A stretch of DNA of 13,518 nucleotides from Acetothermia bacterium UBA7521 (GTDB lineage: Bacteria; Bipolaricaulota; Bipolaricaulia; Bipolaricaulales; Bipolaricaulaceae). Shown piece after piece: positions 1 through 6,585 of the stretch. The stretch lies in contig DLNB01000026.1 in NCBI GenBank assembly GCA_002479455.1, positions 1 to 13,518 on the forward strand, read 5' to 3'. A program made the translations under genes and the position numbers. The notes under the pieces are model-generated. The model saw only the letters and a list, made by a program, of their open reading frames with translations. It did no database searches and was not told the origin of the DNA. Every line of letters begins with the position of its first letter. Position 1 is the first letter of the stretch.

Positions 1-50
1 CCCCCTGTGCGGGCGGAGGATTGCTCTCGGAACAACGTAACGGAGTAGTA

Positions 51-797
51 CTAGAGCCCGAGGTACGAGCGGCGCACGACCTCGTCCACAAGAAGGTTTT
101 CCGGCGGGCCCTCCGCCACGACGCGCCCTTGGGAGAGGACATACCCCCAATCGGCCATGGACAGGGAGATCGCCGCATCTTGTTCAACGAGGAGCACGGC
201 GATCCCCAGCTCCTTCACCTCGCGGATCCGCTCGAACAGGGGCTCCTTCACGAGCGGCGCCAAACCGGTGGAGGGCTCGTCGATGAGCAGAAGCTTCGGC
301 CCGCTCATGAGGGCGCGGCCGATCGCCAGCATCTGCTGTTCCCCGCCGGAGAGCGTGCCCGCCCGCTGCCGGGCCCGGTCCCACAGGATCGGGAACAGGC
401 GCTGGACCTCCGCCAGCCGCGCGGCCGCCTCACGGCGGCTGCGCACGAGATACGCGCCGGCAACGAGGTTCTCCCGCACCGTCATCTCCCGGAACGGCCG
501 CCGTCGCTCCGGGCACAGGATCAGCCCGCGGGACGCGATCTCGTGAGGCGGGAGGTGGTCGATGCGTTCCTCGCGGAACCACACCCGCCCTCCCATCCGC
601 ACGTCCTCGTGCCGGAACGCCCGCTGCTCCCACCGCACCAGCCCGGCGAGCGCCCGGAGAAGGGTCGTCTTCCCCGCCCCGTTGGGGCCGACCACGCTCA
701 CCAGCTCCCCCTCGCGCACCTCCAGCCCCACGTCGTGGAGGATGAGCGCGGTTCCGTACGACACGGACAGCTCGTGGGCCTGGATGGATTGAAGCAC
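51..797 (-). CDS. livF: LivF-type branched-chain amino-acid/organic-acid ABC transporter ATPase
   Basis: A 248-residue cytoplasmic ATPase of the LivF subfamily, which hydrolyses ATP for import through LivH/LivM-type permeases. Visible motifs are Walker A GPNGAGKT (37-44), signature LSGGEQQ (149-155), Walker B LLLIDEP (169-175) and VEQ (204-206), where LivF proteins characteristically carry Gln in place of the H-loop His. The segment CPERRRPF with a TVRENL follow-up (95-110) matches the LivF VPEGR region. The start is GTG, sharing its G with the TAG stop of livG (1-nt overlap). A strong GGAGG lies 7 nt upstream (805-809), so translation is probably coupled. About 15 extra residues between Walker A and the Q-loop region (55-70) look loosely conserved. 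No permease or binding-protein gene is in the window; they may lie left of base 1. The family is secure; the substrate is not readable and may not be an amino acid given the ligase neighbour. Confidence 0.9.
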   Translation of the reverse strand: MLQSIQAHELSVSYGTALILHDVGLEVREGELVSVVGPNGAGKTTLLRALAGLVRWEQRAFRHEDVRMGGRVWFREERIDHLPPHEIASRGLILCPERRRPFREMTVRENLVAGAYLVRSRREAAARLAEVQRLFPILWDRARQRAGTLSGGEQQMLAIGRALMSGPKLLLIDEPSTGLAPLVKEPLFERIREVKELGIAVLLVEQDAAISLSMADWGYVLSQGRVVAEGPPENLLVDEVVRRSYLGL

Positions 798-1582
798 TAG
801 AACACCTCCGGAACGTGTGCCCCGACCTTGCCGAGGTAAGCCTCGACCACCCGTGGGTCCTGCACCACCCGCTCCGGGTGCCCGTCAGCGAGAACCTCGC
901 CGAAGTGCATGACCACGATCCGGTCGGCGATCCGCATCAGCTCGGACAGCTTGTGCTCGACGATGATCATCGCGCACCCCTCGCTGTGGAGTCGGCCGAA
1001 TCGCCCTCCCTTCCGCAGGCGGTGCACCGAGTTCGCCAGCAACCGCGTCTCGGCCTGGGTGAGGCCGGCGAACGGCTCGTCGAGGACGAGGAGCTCGGGC
1101 TCGGTGGCGATGGCCCGCGCGATCTCGAGCCGCTTCAGGTCGCCCTGAGACACCGCCCCCGCCGGGGACATCGCCAGGTCGGAGATCCCCACGAACTCGA
1201 GCGCGTCCAGCGCCCGGGCCTCGACCGTCTTCACCCACTCCCCCTGGCCCCGCACCCGTGGATTGTGGAGGCCGACCATAACGTTGGCGATGAGCGGAAG
1301 CCGCTTCATCGGCCGGCTGTTCTGGAACGTCCCCGTGATCCCGTGGACGACCCGCTTCCACGTCGGATGGCGGGTGATGTCCTGCCCCTTCCACAGGACC
1401 TTCCCACCGTCCGGGCGCAGGAGCCCCATGATCATCCGCACGAGCGTCGTCTTCCCCGCCCCGTTGGGGCCGATCAACCCCACGATCTCCTGGGGGTCCA
1501 CCGAGAAGCTCGCCCGCCGAACCGCCTCCAGCCCGCCGAACCGCTTGGAGAGCTCCGAGACGGCGAAAAAGTGCTCCCTCAC
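797..1582 (-). CDS. livG: LivG-type ABC transporter ATPase
   Basis: A 261-residue ATPase, partner of the adjacent LivF; the two would form the heterodimeric motor of a hydrophobic-amino-acid-type importer at the inner face of the cytoplasmic membrane. Walker A GPNGAGKT is at 38-45, Q-loop FQN at 86-88, Walker B LLVLDEP at 164-170 and the H-loop His at 210 (VEHKL). The C-terminal HFGEVLADG and AYLG segments are typical of LivG. The signature motif is degenerate: VSQGDLKR (144-151) where LivG proteins usually have an L(P/S)YG-type sequence. A Gly/Arg-rich insertion (about 191-203) separates Walker B from the H-loop. The start is GTG with a GGAGGGG box 4 nt upstream; GTGA overlaps the stop of the acyl-CoA ligase gene by 4 nt, so ligase, livG and livF are one translationally coupled unit. 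Family certain, substrate unknown. Confidence 0.9.
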   Translation of the reverse strand: MREHFFAVSELSKRFGGLEAVRRASFSVDPQEIVGLIGPNGAGKTTLVRMIMGLLRPDGGKVLWKGQDITRHPTWKRVVHGITGTFQNSRPMKRLPLIANVMVGLHNPRVRGQGEWVKTVEARALDALEFVGISDLAMSPAGAVSQGDLKRLEIARAIATEPELLVLDEPFAGLTQAETRLLANSVHRLRKGGRFGRLHSEGCAMIIVEHKLSELMRIADRIVVMHFGEVLADGHPERVVQDPRVVEAYLGKVGAHVPEVF

Positions 1583-3246
1583 AGCCCCTCCAGCTCCTCG
1601 CGCAGGTCGCGGCGGGACACCTTCCCCACGTCGGTCTTGGGAAGCTCCGACCGGAACTCGACCACCTTCGGAACCTTGTACGGGGCGAGCTTCTCCTTAA
1701 GGTAGTCGCGGATATCCGCCTCCGTCACCCGCCCCCGCGCCTCGGGCTTCAGGACAACGTACGCCATCGGGTACTCGCCGACCTTGGGGTCCTTCACGCC
1801 GACCACCCCCGCCGCCTTGACCATCGGGTGGGCGGTGAGAACCTCCTCAATCTCCCGCAGGAACACCGAGAACCCACGGTACTTGATGAGGTCCTTCGTC
1901 CGGGCGTAGTAGTGGAAGTAGCCCTCGTCGTCCATCCGCACGAGGTCGCCTGTCCTCAACCAACGTTTCCCGTCTACCTGGGTGAACGCCCGCCTGTTGT
2001 CCTCGTCGCGCTTCCAGTAACCGGCGGTGATGTTGGGGCCCGAGAGGAGGAGCTCTCCCACTTCGCCAACAGGAAGCAATTCCCCCGATTCCGGATCCAC
2101 CACGGCAGCGTCCACGTTCGGGAGCGGGACCCCAAACGCGCCGCGTTTGATGCGGTTCGCCGGGTTGACGTGGCTCACCCCCGAGGTCTCGGTCATCCCG
2201 AACCCCTCGAGGATCGCCTTCCCCGTGCGCTCCTCCCAACCGCTCGCCGTCGTCTCCGGAAGCGAGTCGGCACCGCTCACGACGAGCTTCATCTTCTTCC
2301 AGTTGACCCACGCCGTCTTGGCGTGGCTGCGCAGGACCTCGTACAACGCCGGCACTCCGTAGAACACGGTCACGCCCTGACGATCCATCGTGGACAGGAT
2401 CTGCCCCAGATCGAGCGAGGTGAACATAACGAGGGTCGACCCGAGGGTGATCCCCATCAGGAGGACCCCCACCTGGCCGTAGATGTGGTACAGAGGGAGC
2501 GCCGCAGCCACCACCTCCGCCCCTTCCGTCAGGTTCGGGAAGAACGCCCGCAGCTGGGCGGAACAGGACACAAGGTTGGCATGGGTGAGCCGGACGCCTT
2601 TGGGCTGGGCCGAGGTCCCCCCTGTGTACGGGAGCACCGCGAGGTCGGCCTCGGGGTTGACGTCCGCCGACGAACCCGCAGCTCCGGCGCGGAGGATCTT
2701 CGGAAACGGATGGACGTTCTGGCCCTCCGGGAGAGGCGCCTTCTTCGCGAACACCCCCTTCAGCGCCGGGAGGTACTCGTGGGCCCCTGTCACGATTATC
2801 CCCTTGAGATCAAGCTCGGCACGCTCGAGGTTGCCGTAGAGGAGGTCCTGGCACACGATGTAGCTCGCCCCGCTGTCCTTGATCTGGAACGCGAGTTCCG
2901 AGCTGGAGTACACCGGGCTGACCGGCACGACCGTCGCCCCAGCCTTGAGGATTCCGAAGTACGCGATCACGAACTGCGGGCTGTTGACGAGGTACAACGC
3001 CACACGATCGCCCTTCCGCACCCCCGCCGCGCCCAGGCCTGCCGCGAATGCATCGGCCTGTTCACGGAGTTCGCGGTACGAGAGGTTCGTCCCGTAGTAG
3101 TGCAGCGCGGCCCGGCGCGGGAACGCCTGGGCAGCTCGATCGAGCAGACTCCACACGGGCTCGGCGGGCGCTTCCACCTTCTCGGGAACGCCCTCCGCAT
3201 AGTGACGCACCCAAGGGCGCTCTCTATAAGGGTTCTCTCCGCTCAT
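1579..3246 (-). CDS. Long-chain acyl-CoA synthetase (AMP-forming, FadD-like)
   Basis: A 555-residue member of the ANL adenylating superfamily, expected to activate a fatty or other carboxylic acid to an acyl-AMP and then an acyl-CoA. Motifs in order: P-loop YTGGTSAQPKG (207-217; Ser-Ala replaces the commoner Thr-Thr/Thr-Gly pair), GFGMTET (348-354) for adenine/acyl contacts, TGD (432-434) for ribose binding, a hinge region with KDLIKYRG (451-458), and PKTDVGKVSRRDLR (536-549) with Lys542 as the expected catalytic lysine. Length is normal for the family and no membrane segment is evident. The ATG start follows AAGGTGGTGG, an acceptable ribosome-binding site, and a good promoter lies 55-82 bp upstream. 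The gene heads the ligase-livG-livF unit and sits just downstream of the SPT-like gene. Acyl-chain specificity cannot be read; aromatic or medium-chain acids are possible. Supplying acyl-CoA to the SPT-like enzyme is an inference from proximity. Confidence 0.88.
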   Translation of the reverse strand: MSGENPYRERPWVRHYAEGVPEKVEAPAEPVWSLLDRAAQAFPRRAALHYYGTNLSYRELREQADAFAAGLGAAGVRKGDRVALYLVNSPQFVIAYFGILKAGATVVPVSPVYSSSELAFQIKDSGASYIVCQDLLYGNLERAELDLKGIIVTGAHEYLPALKGVFAKKAPLPEGQNVHPFPKILRAGAAGSSADVNPEADLAVLPYTGGTSAQPKGVRLTHANLVSCSAQLRAFFPNLTEGAEVVAAALPLYHIYGQVGVLLMGITLGSTLVMFTSLDLGQILSTMDRQGVTVFYGVPALYEVLRSHAKTAWVNWKKMKLVVSGADSLPETTASGWEERTGKAILEGFGMTETSGVSHVNPANRIKRGAFGVPLPNVDAAVVDPESGELLPVGEVGELLLSGPNITAGYWKRDEDNRRAFTQVDGKRWLRTGDLVRMDDEGYFHYYARTKDLIKYRGFSVFLREIEEVLTAHPMVKAAGVVGVKDPKVGEYPMAYVVLKPEARGRVTEADIRDYLKEKLAPYKVPKVVEFRSELPKTDVGKVSRRDLREELEGL

Positions 3247-3300
3247 GCCACCACCTTCTGTTCAGCGTAGCGCGCGCCGGGAACGCGCTTGAAGGAAGAG

Positions 3301-3328
3301 ATTATAGACACGGTCTGGAGGCGATCAA
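3301..3328 (-). promoter_or_regulatory. Sigma70-type promoter for the acyl-CoA ligase-livGF unit
   Basis: Reading the minus strand, TTGATC (3328-3323, 4/6 match to TTGACA) is followed after 16 bp by a perfect TATAAT (3306-3301). Transcription would begin near 3294, giving a leader of about 47 nt before the ATG at 3246. It is the clearest promoter in the window and suggests the ligase operon can be expressed independently of the upstream SDR/SPT pair. Confidence 0.6.
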
Positions 3329-3340
3329 GAGATGAGACGA

Positions 3341-3356
3341 TCTGTTCCCGTACAGA
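3341..3356. promoter_or_regulatory. Short dyad just upstream of the ligase promoter
   Basis: TCTGT (3341-3345) and ACAGA (3352-3356) form a 5+5 inverted repeat with a 6-nt spacer, centred about 20 bp upstream of the -35 element at 3323-3328. The position suits an activator site, but an arm of five bases can arise by chance. It resembles CTGT-N-ACAG dyads in shape only; the spacer is 6, not the 8 of the enterobacterial LexA box. Confidence 0.25.
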
Positions 3357-3381
3357 ACACTGCCCCTCCCGGCCCCGCTTC

Positions 3382-3403
3382 GGCACCGATCTCCAGCGGT
3401 GCC
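3382..3403 (-). terminator. Hairpin after the SPT-like gene (possible terminator or attenuator)
   Basis: GGCACCG (3382-3388) and CGGTGCC (3397-3403) are perfect 7-bp inverted arms with an 8-nt loop, 18 nt beyond the stop codon of the SPT-like gene. A competing shorter hairpin, GCGGT/ACCGC (3396-3400 with 3405-3409), overlaps the loop and one arm. No T-tract follows on the minus strand, so it is not a classical intrinsic terminator; it could be a processing or transcript-stabilising structure. Confidence 0.3.
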
Positions 3404-3421
3404 CACCGCGGAGCGCCTCTC

Positions 3422-4639
3422 TCACAACTCCCCCTGCACAGCGCGGAGCGATCCAAAAGCGCGGATCACCTCGTCGAGATGTTCATCGGTGTGGGTGGCC
3501 ATGTAGCTCGTGCGGAGGAGGCATCTCCCGTCCGGGACCGCCGGGGGAAGGGCGGCGTTTGTGTACACACCGGCCTCGAACAGCGCCTTCCACAGAAGGA
3601 GCGTCTCCATTCCCCCGCCGACCACGATCGGGACGATCGGCGTCTCGCTCGCGGCGGTGTCGAACCCCAGTTCGCGGAGTGAACGCCGCATCCGATCGCC
3701 GAGCGCGTTGACGCGCGTCACCCGCTCCGGCTCAGCCTCCAGGATCCCCAGCGCCGCGAGAGCTGCCGCCGCGCTCGCCGCGGGAAGGCTGGCGCTGAAA
3801 ATGAGCGACCGCGCCCGGTGCTGGATCCAGTGAATCGACGCCTCATCCCCGGCGATGAACCCCCCGACGGACGCGAGCGACTTGCTAAACGTCCCCATGA
3901 TCAGGTCCACCGCTTCGGTGACCCCGTGGTGGGCCGCTGTGCCACGACCGCCGCCGGTGACGCCGATCCCGTGAGCGTCATCCACCATCAGCCGCGCTCC
4001 GTGGCTGCGGCAGCACTCCGCGATCTCCCCGAGGGGGGCGATGTCCCCGCTCATGCTGAACACGCCATCCACAACCACCAACCGCCCCACAGTTGGAGAA
4101 CAGGCGGAGAGGACCCGATCCAGGTCTCCCACGTCGTTGTGCTTGAACCGGCGCATCTCCCCGAGCGACAGGCGGCACCCGTCGAAGATGCTGGCGTGGT
4201 CTTCCTTGTCACAGATCACGACGTCATTCCGACCGAGGAGAGCCGAGATCGCGCCGAGGTTCGCCTGGTAGCCCGTGGCGAACACGAGCGCCTTCTTCTT
4301 GCCCACGTACCGCGCCAGCCGCTCCTCCAGTTCCAGGTGCAGCGCAAGCGTTCCGTTGAGGAACCGGGACCCTGTGCAGCTTGTTCCGTACCGCTGCACA
4401 GCGTCGGCCGCGGCCTGGCGCACCCGGGGATCGGTGGTCAGCCCGAGGTAGTTGTTGGAGCCGATCATGATCAGGCGCCGCCCACCGACAACGACAGTGG
4501 CCCCCTCGGATTCGTCGAGGGGGATGAAATATGGGTACAGCCCCTGCGCCTGCGCCGTGCGCGGGTTGGTCGGGTACCCGATCCGCTCAGCGTAGGCGGG
4601 GTCGTCGAGGAACCGCCGACACTTCTCAAACAGGTCCAT
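3422..4639 (-). CDS. Serine palmitoyltransferase-like PLP-dependent alpha-oxoamine synthase
   Basis: A 405-residue fold-type I PLP enzyme that condenses an amino acid with an acyl-CoA, losing CO2 and CoA. The PLP lysine is Lys253 in GTFSKS (249-254). His148 (KEDHAS) should stack on PLP; Asp220 and His223 in VDDAHG (219-224) are the cofactor-binding pair. Other family marks are GSNNYLGL (60-67), YGTSCTGSR (84-92) and RTSYMATHT (376-384). The N-terminal YPYF segment before the GSNNYLG block, SRFLNGT, the DGVFSM block (191-196) and the whole layout resemble, from memory, the Spt proteins of Bacteroidetes more than BioF or Kbl. No biotin-synthesis gene adjoins. The ATG at 4639 is chosen over an in-frame start at 4702 because it has GGAGGAG 10 nt upstream and avoids overlapping the SDR gene. 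Bases 4640-4668 separate the two, consistent with one operon. Glycine C-acetyltransferase or 8-amino-7-oxononanoate synthase remain alternatives. Confidence 0.82.
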   Translation of the reverse strand: MDLFEKCRRFLDDPAYAERIGYPTNPRTAQAQGLYPYFIPLDESEGATVVVGGRRLIMIGSNNYLGLTTDPRVRQAAADAVQRYGTSCTGSRFLNGTLALHLELEERLARYVGKKKALVFATGYQANLGAISALLGRNDVVICDKEDHASIFDGCRLSLGEMRRFKHNDVGDLDRVLSACSPTVGRLVVVDGVFSMSGDIAPLGEIAECCRSHGARLMVDDAHGIGVTGGGRGTAAHHGVTEAVDLIMGTFSKSLASVGGFIAGDEASIHWIQHRARSLIFSASLPAASAAAALAALGILEAEPERVTRVNALGDRMRRSLRELGFDTAASETPIVPIVVGGGMETLLLWKALFEAGVYTNAALPPAVPDGRCLLRTSYMATHTDEHLDEVIRAFGSLRAVQGEL

Positions 4640-4668
4640 GCGAGTTGTTCTCCTCCAGACTCCCTCAG

Positions 4669-5493
4669 CTAGATCACGCGGTAGTAGCGCATGATACCCC
4701 ATTCGAACAACCGCCCCGGGAGGACGGCGCGGGCATGGACTGCCAACCGCTGGAACGGGTTCCCCACCGTGTAGCGAAGCCGGGGATTCGGGTGGCGGAC
4801 GACCCTCACGATGAGCCGGGCTACAACCGCGGGGTCGGTTCCCGCCCGCTCGTCCTTCTCCGCCTGCGCAAGGGCCCGCTCGAACCGCTCCCGGTAGGCG
4901 TCGGTCGCTCCTTTCGTCCGGCGCCGGTGCGCGGTGAACGGGGTGCGCGTGTCACCCGGCTCAACAAGCACGACCCGGATCCCAAGGGGCCTTACCTCCA
5001 TCCGGATGGCCTCGGTGAGCCCTTCCAGGGCGAACTTCGACGCGCTGTACAGCCCCTGAAACGGAAGCGCGATCCGCCCGCCGATCGAGGACACGTTGAC
5101 GACCGTCCCCGCCCCCTGAGCGCGCATGTACGGCAGCACAGCTCGGCACACGCGGAGGGCGCCGAAGAAGTTGGTCTGGAAGAGGTCCAACGCCTCGTCA
5201 ACCGACGTGTCCTCGACCGCGCCGGCGATGCCGAACCCGGCGCTGTTGACCACCGCATCGAGCCTTCCCGCCTCGGCGAGGATTCGTTTAACGCCCCTCG
5301 CCACGGCAGCCTCGTCCCGGACATCCATCGGGAGCGAGGTCCACCCGCCTTCGGTTGGGCCCTCAGCCATGCACCGACTCGCCCCGTACACGGTGAACCC
5401 ATGCCGGGCGAGGAGATCGGCGCACGCTCGCCCAATTCCCGACGACGCCCCCGTGACCAGAGCGACCTTCGCCTCACCAGCTTGTCTCCTCAA
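4669..5493 (-). CDS. Classical short-chain dehydrogenase/reductase, candidate 3-ketosphinganine-type reductase
   Basis: A 274-residue NAD(P)-dependent Rossmann enzyme. The cofactor motif TGASSGIG is at 14-21, NSAG at 83-86, the structural Asn at 108, catalytic Ser at 135/136, and Tyr149/Lys153 in YSASK. PG and a T-rich loop (179-186) complete the classical SDR pattern. A C-terminal extension of about 40 residues, ending RLFEWGIMRYYRVI, is amphipathic and could touch membrane, as in lipid-acting SDRs. The start is TTG, with GGAGGG only 4 nt upstream; no other start preserves the TGxxxGxG motif. The gene is divergent from recA and leads into the SPT-like gene after 29 nt. Reduction of the 3-keto product of the neighbouring enzyme is the natural inference, but SDR substrates cannot be read from sequence; retinol-, steroid- or FabG-type activity is possible. 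An 11-G tract on its sense strand lies about 16 nt upstream of the start. Confidence 0.82.
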   Translation of the reverse strand: MRRQAGEAKVALVTGASSGIGRACADLLARHGFTVYGASRCMAEGPTEGGWTSLPMDVRDEAAVARGVKRILAEAGRLDAVVNSAGFGIAGAVEDTSVDEALDLFQTNFFGALRVCRAVLPYMRAQGAGTVVNVSSIGGRIALPFQGLYSASKFALEGLTEAIRMEVRPLGIRVVLVEPGDTRTPFTAHRRRTKGATDAYRERFERALAQAEKDERAGTDPAVVARLIVRVVRHPNPRLRYTVGNPFQRLAVHARAVLPGRLFEWGIMRYYRVI

Positions 5494-5508
5494 TTATCCC
5501 TCCGCTCT

Positions 5509-5519
5509 CCCCCCCCCCC
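5509..5519. repeat. 11-base C homopolymer in the SDR/recA spacer
   Basis: Eleven consecutive C residues on the plus strand (G on the minus strand), in the 5' leader of the SDR gene immediately before its GGAGGG ribosome-binding site. It lies outside both coding regions. Tracts of this length can vary by slippage or be miscounted in sequencing. Confidence 0.85.
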
Positions 5520-5522
5520 ACC

Positions 5523-5551
5523 TTGCCGAGGAAGGTAATGCTCATTACGAT
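5523..5551 (+). promoter_or_regulatory. Possible recA promoter
   Basis: TTGCCG (5523-5528) and TACGAT (5546-5551) are separated by 17 bp, each matching 4 of 6 consensus positions. Transcription would begin near 5558, which leaves almost no leader before the GGAGG ribosome-binding site (5558-5562), so the element is weakly supported. The dyad at 5535-5548 would sit between the two hexamers and overlap the -10. Confidence 0.3.
5535..5548. promoter_or_regulatory. Perfect dyad upstream of recA, candidate LexA-type operator
   Basis: GTAATG-CT-CATTAC is a perfect 6+6 palindrome with a 2-bp spacer, ending 20 bp before the recA start codon. SOS operators normally lie in this position in front of recA, and LexA box sequences differ between phyla. 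It matches neither the CTGT-N8-ACAG nor the GAAC-N4-GTTC form. It is also placed to affect the divergent SDR gene. No second copy was noticed in the window. Confidence 0.4.
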
Positions 5552-5568
5552 ACCCACGGAGGCGGTCT

Positions 5569-6585
5569 ATGGGCAAACGAGAAGTGCTCGACAACGTCTT
5601 GAAGCAGATTCAGAAGTCCTACGGCGAGGGCGCGATCATGTGGCTGGGGGAAAAGCCCGTCGCAACCGGTATGGATGTGATCCCCACCGGGTCCCTGGCC
5701 CTCGACGTCGCCCTTGGAGTGGGTGGAGTGCCCCGCGGCCGGATGATCGAGATCTTCGGGGCCGAGGCGTCGGGGAAGACCACGCTCGCCCTGCACATCG
5801 TCGCCGAGGCCCAGAAGCTGGGCGGCACCGCCGCGTTCATCGATGCCGAGCACGCCCTCGACCCCAAGTACACCCGGGCGATCGGGGTCGACCTCGACCA
5901 CCTCCTTCTCGCCCAGCCCAATTCGGGCGAACAGGCCCTGGAGATCATGGAACAGCTCGTGCGCTCCGGCGCGGTGGACATCATCACCGTGGACTCGGTC
6001 GCCGCGCTCGTCCCCGAGGCCGAGCTTCAGGGGCAGATGGGCGATGCCCAGGTCGGCCTCCAGGCCCGGCTGATGAGTCAGGCGATGCGGAAGCTGGCGG
6101 CGGCGATCTCCCAGTCCAAGACCGTCGCCATCTTCGTGAACCAGATCCGGTCCACGATCCAGTCCGGTCCATGGGGGCCGGGGACGACCACCTCTGGCGG
6201 CCGGGCGCTCAAGTTCTACGCATCGTTGCGGATGAACATCTGGGCCGAGGGGAAGATCGCCGAGGGCGACGACCGGGTGGGGATGAAGGCCCACGTGCGG
6301 GTAGTGAAGAACAAGGTCGCCGCCCCGTTCCGCGAGGCGACATTCGACGTGATCTACGGCCAGGGAATCGTCCGCGAGCGAGACGCGATCAACTGCGGCG
6401 TCGATTTCGACGTGATCAAGCGCTCCGGATCCTGGTACTCGTACGGAGACAGCCGGCTCGGTCAGGGCCTTTCGCAGGCCGCCCAGTTCCTACACGACAA
6501 CCCGGAGATCACCGACCAGATCGTCCACGATGTGCGGGAGAAGGCGGGCCTCATCGAGCCGCAGCCCCGTGAAGCCGAGGGATGA
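5569..6585 (+). CDS. recA: RecA recombinase, with atypical ATP- and DNA-binding loops
   Basis: A 338-residue RecA, which forms ATP-dependent filaments on single-stranded DNA, exchanges strands and stimulates LexA-type autocleavage. Walker A reads GAEASGKT (64-71), where nearly all RecAs have GPESSGKT. Catalytic Glu94 is in IDAEHALDP, Walker B ends at Asp142 (IITVDS), and L1 is near QGQMGDAQVGLQARLMSQ (154-171). NQIR (191-194) opens an L2 loop reading STIQSGPWGPGTTTSGG (195-211), unlike the usual KIGVMFGNPETT(P/T)GG: the aromatic is Trp instead of Phe, one residue is inserted and the NPE is lost. GGRALKFYAS follows normally. The C-terminal acidic tail is short. The ATG has GGAGG 6 nt upstream (5558-5562). 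Its stop lies within the start of recX, as in many bacteria. It is unmistakably RecA rather than RadA; the altered residues make it a divergent, but apparently intact, one. Confidence 0.96.
   Translation: MGKREVLDNVLKQIQKSYGEGAIMWLGEKPVATGMDVIPTGSLALDVALGVGGVPRGRMIEIFGAEASGKTTLALHIVAEAQKLGGTAAFIDAEHALDPKYTRAIGVDLDHLLLAQPNSGEQALEIMEQLVRSGAVDIITVDSVAALVPEAELQGQMGDAQVGLQARLMSQAMRKLAAAISQSKTVAIFVNQIRSTIQSGPWGPGTTTSGGRALKFYASLRMNIWAEGKIAEGDDRVGMKAHVRVVKNKVAAPFREATFDVIYGQGIVRERDAINCGVDFDVIKRSGSWYSYGDSRLGQGLSQAAQFLHDNPEITDQIVHDVREKAGLIEPQPREAEG

Noticed and set aside
815..1705. Plus-strand open frame across livG
   Set aside because: Antisense shadow of a gene with complete ABC ATPase motifs; similar shadows occur opposite the SPT-like gene, recA and rseP.
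1828..3270. Long plus-strand open frame (480 codons) opposite the acyl-CoA ligase
   Set aside because: Antisense shadow caused by high GC3 in the real gene; the translation is rich in Arg, His, Pro and Val without any domain, while the other strand has all the ANL motifs.
3341..3356. LexA box before the acyl-CoA ligase promoter
   Set aside because: The CTGT/ACAG arms are separated by 6 bases, not 8, and the dyad differs from the one at recA.
3422..4639. Assignment as bioF on the strength of birA in the same window
   Set aside because: birA is 8.5 kb away, is not in the operon, and no bioA/bioB/bioD gene is present; the motif layout and neighbours fit Spt better.
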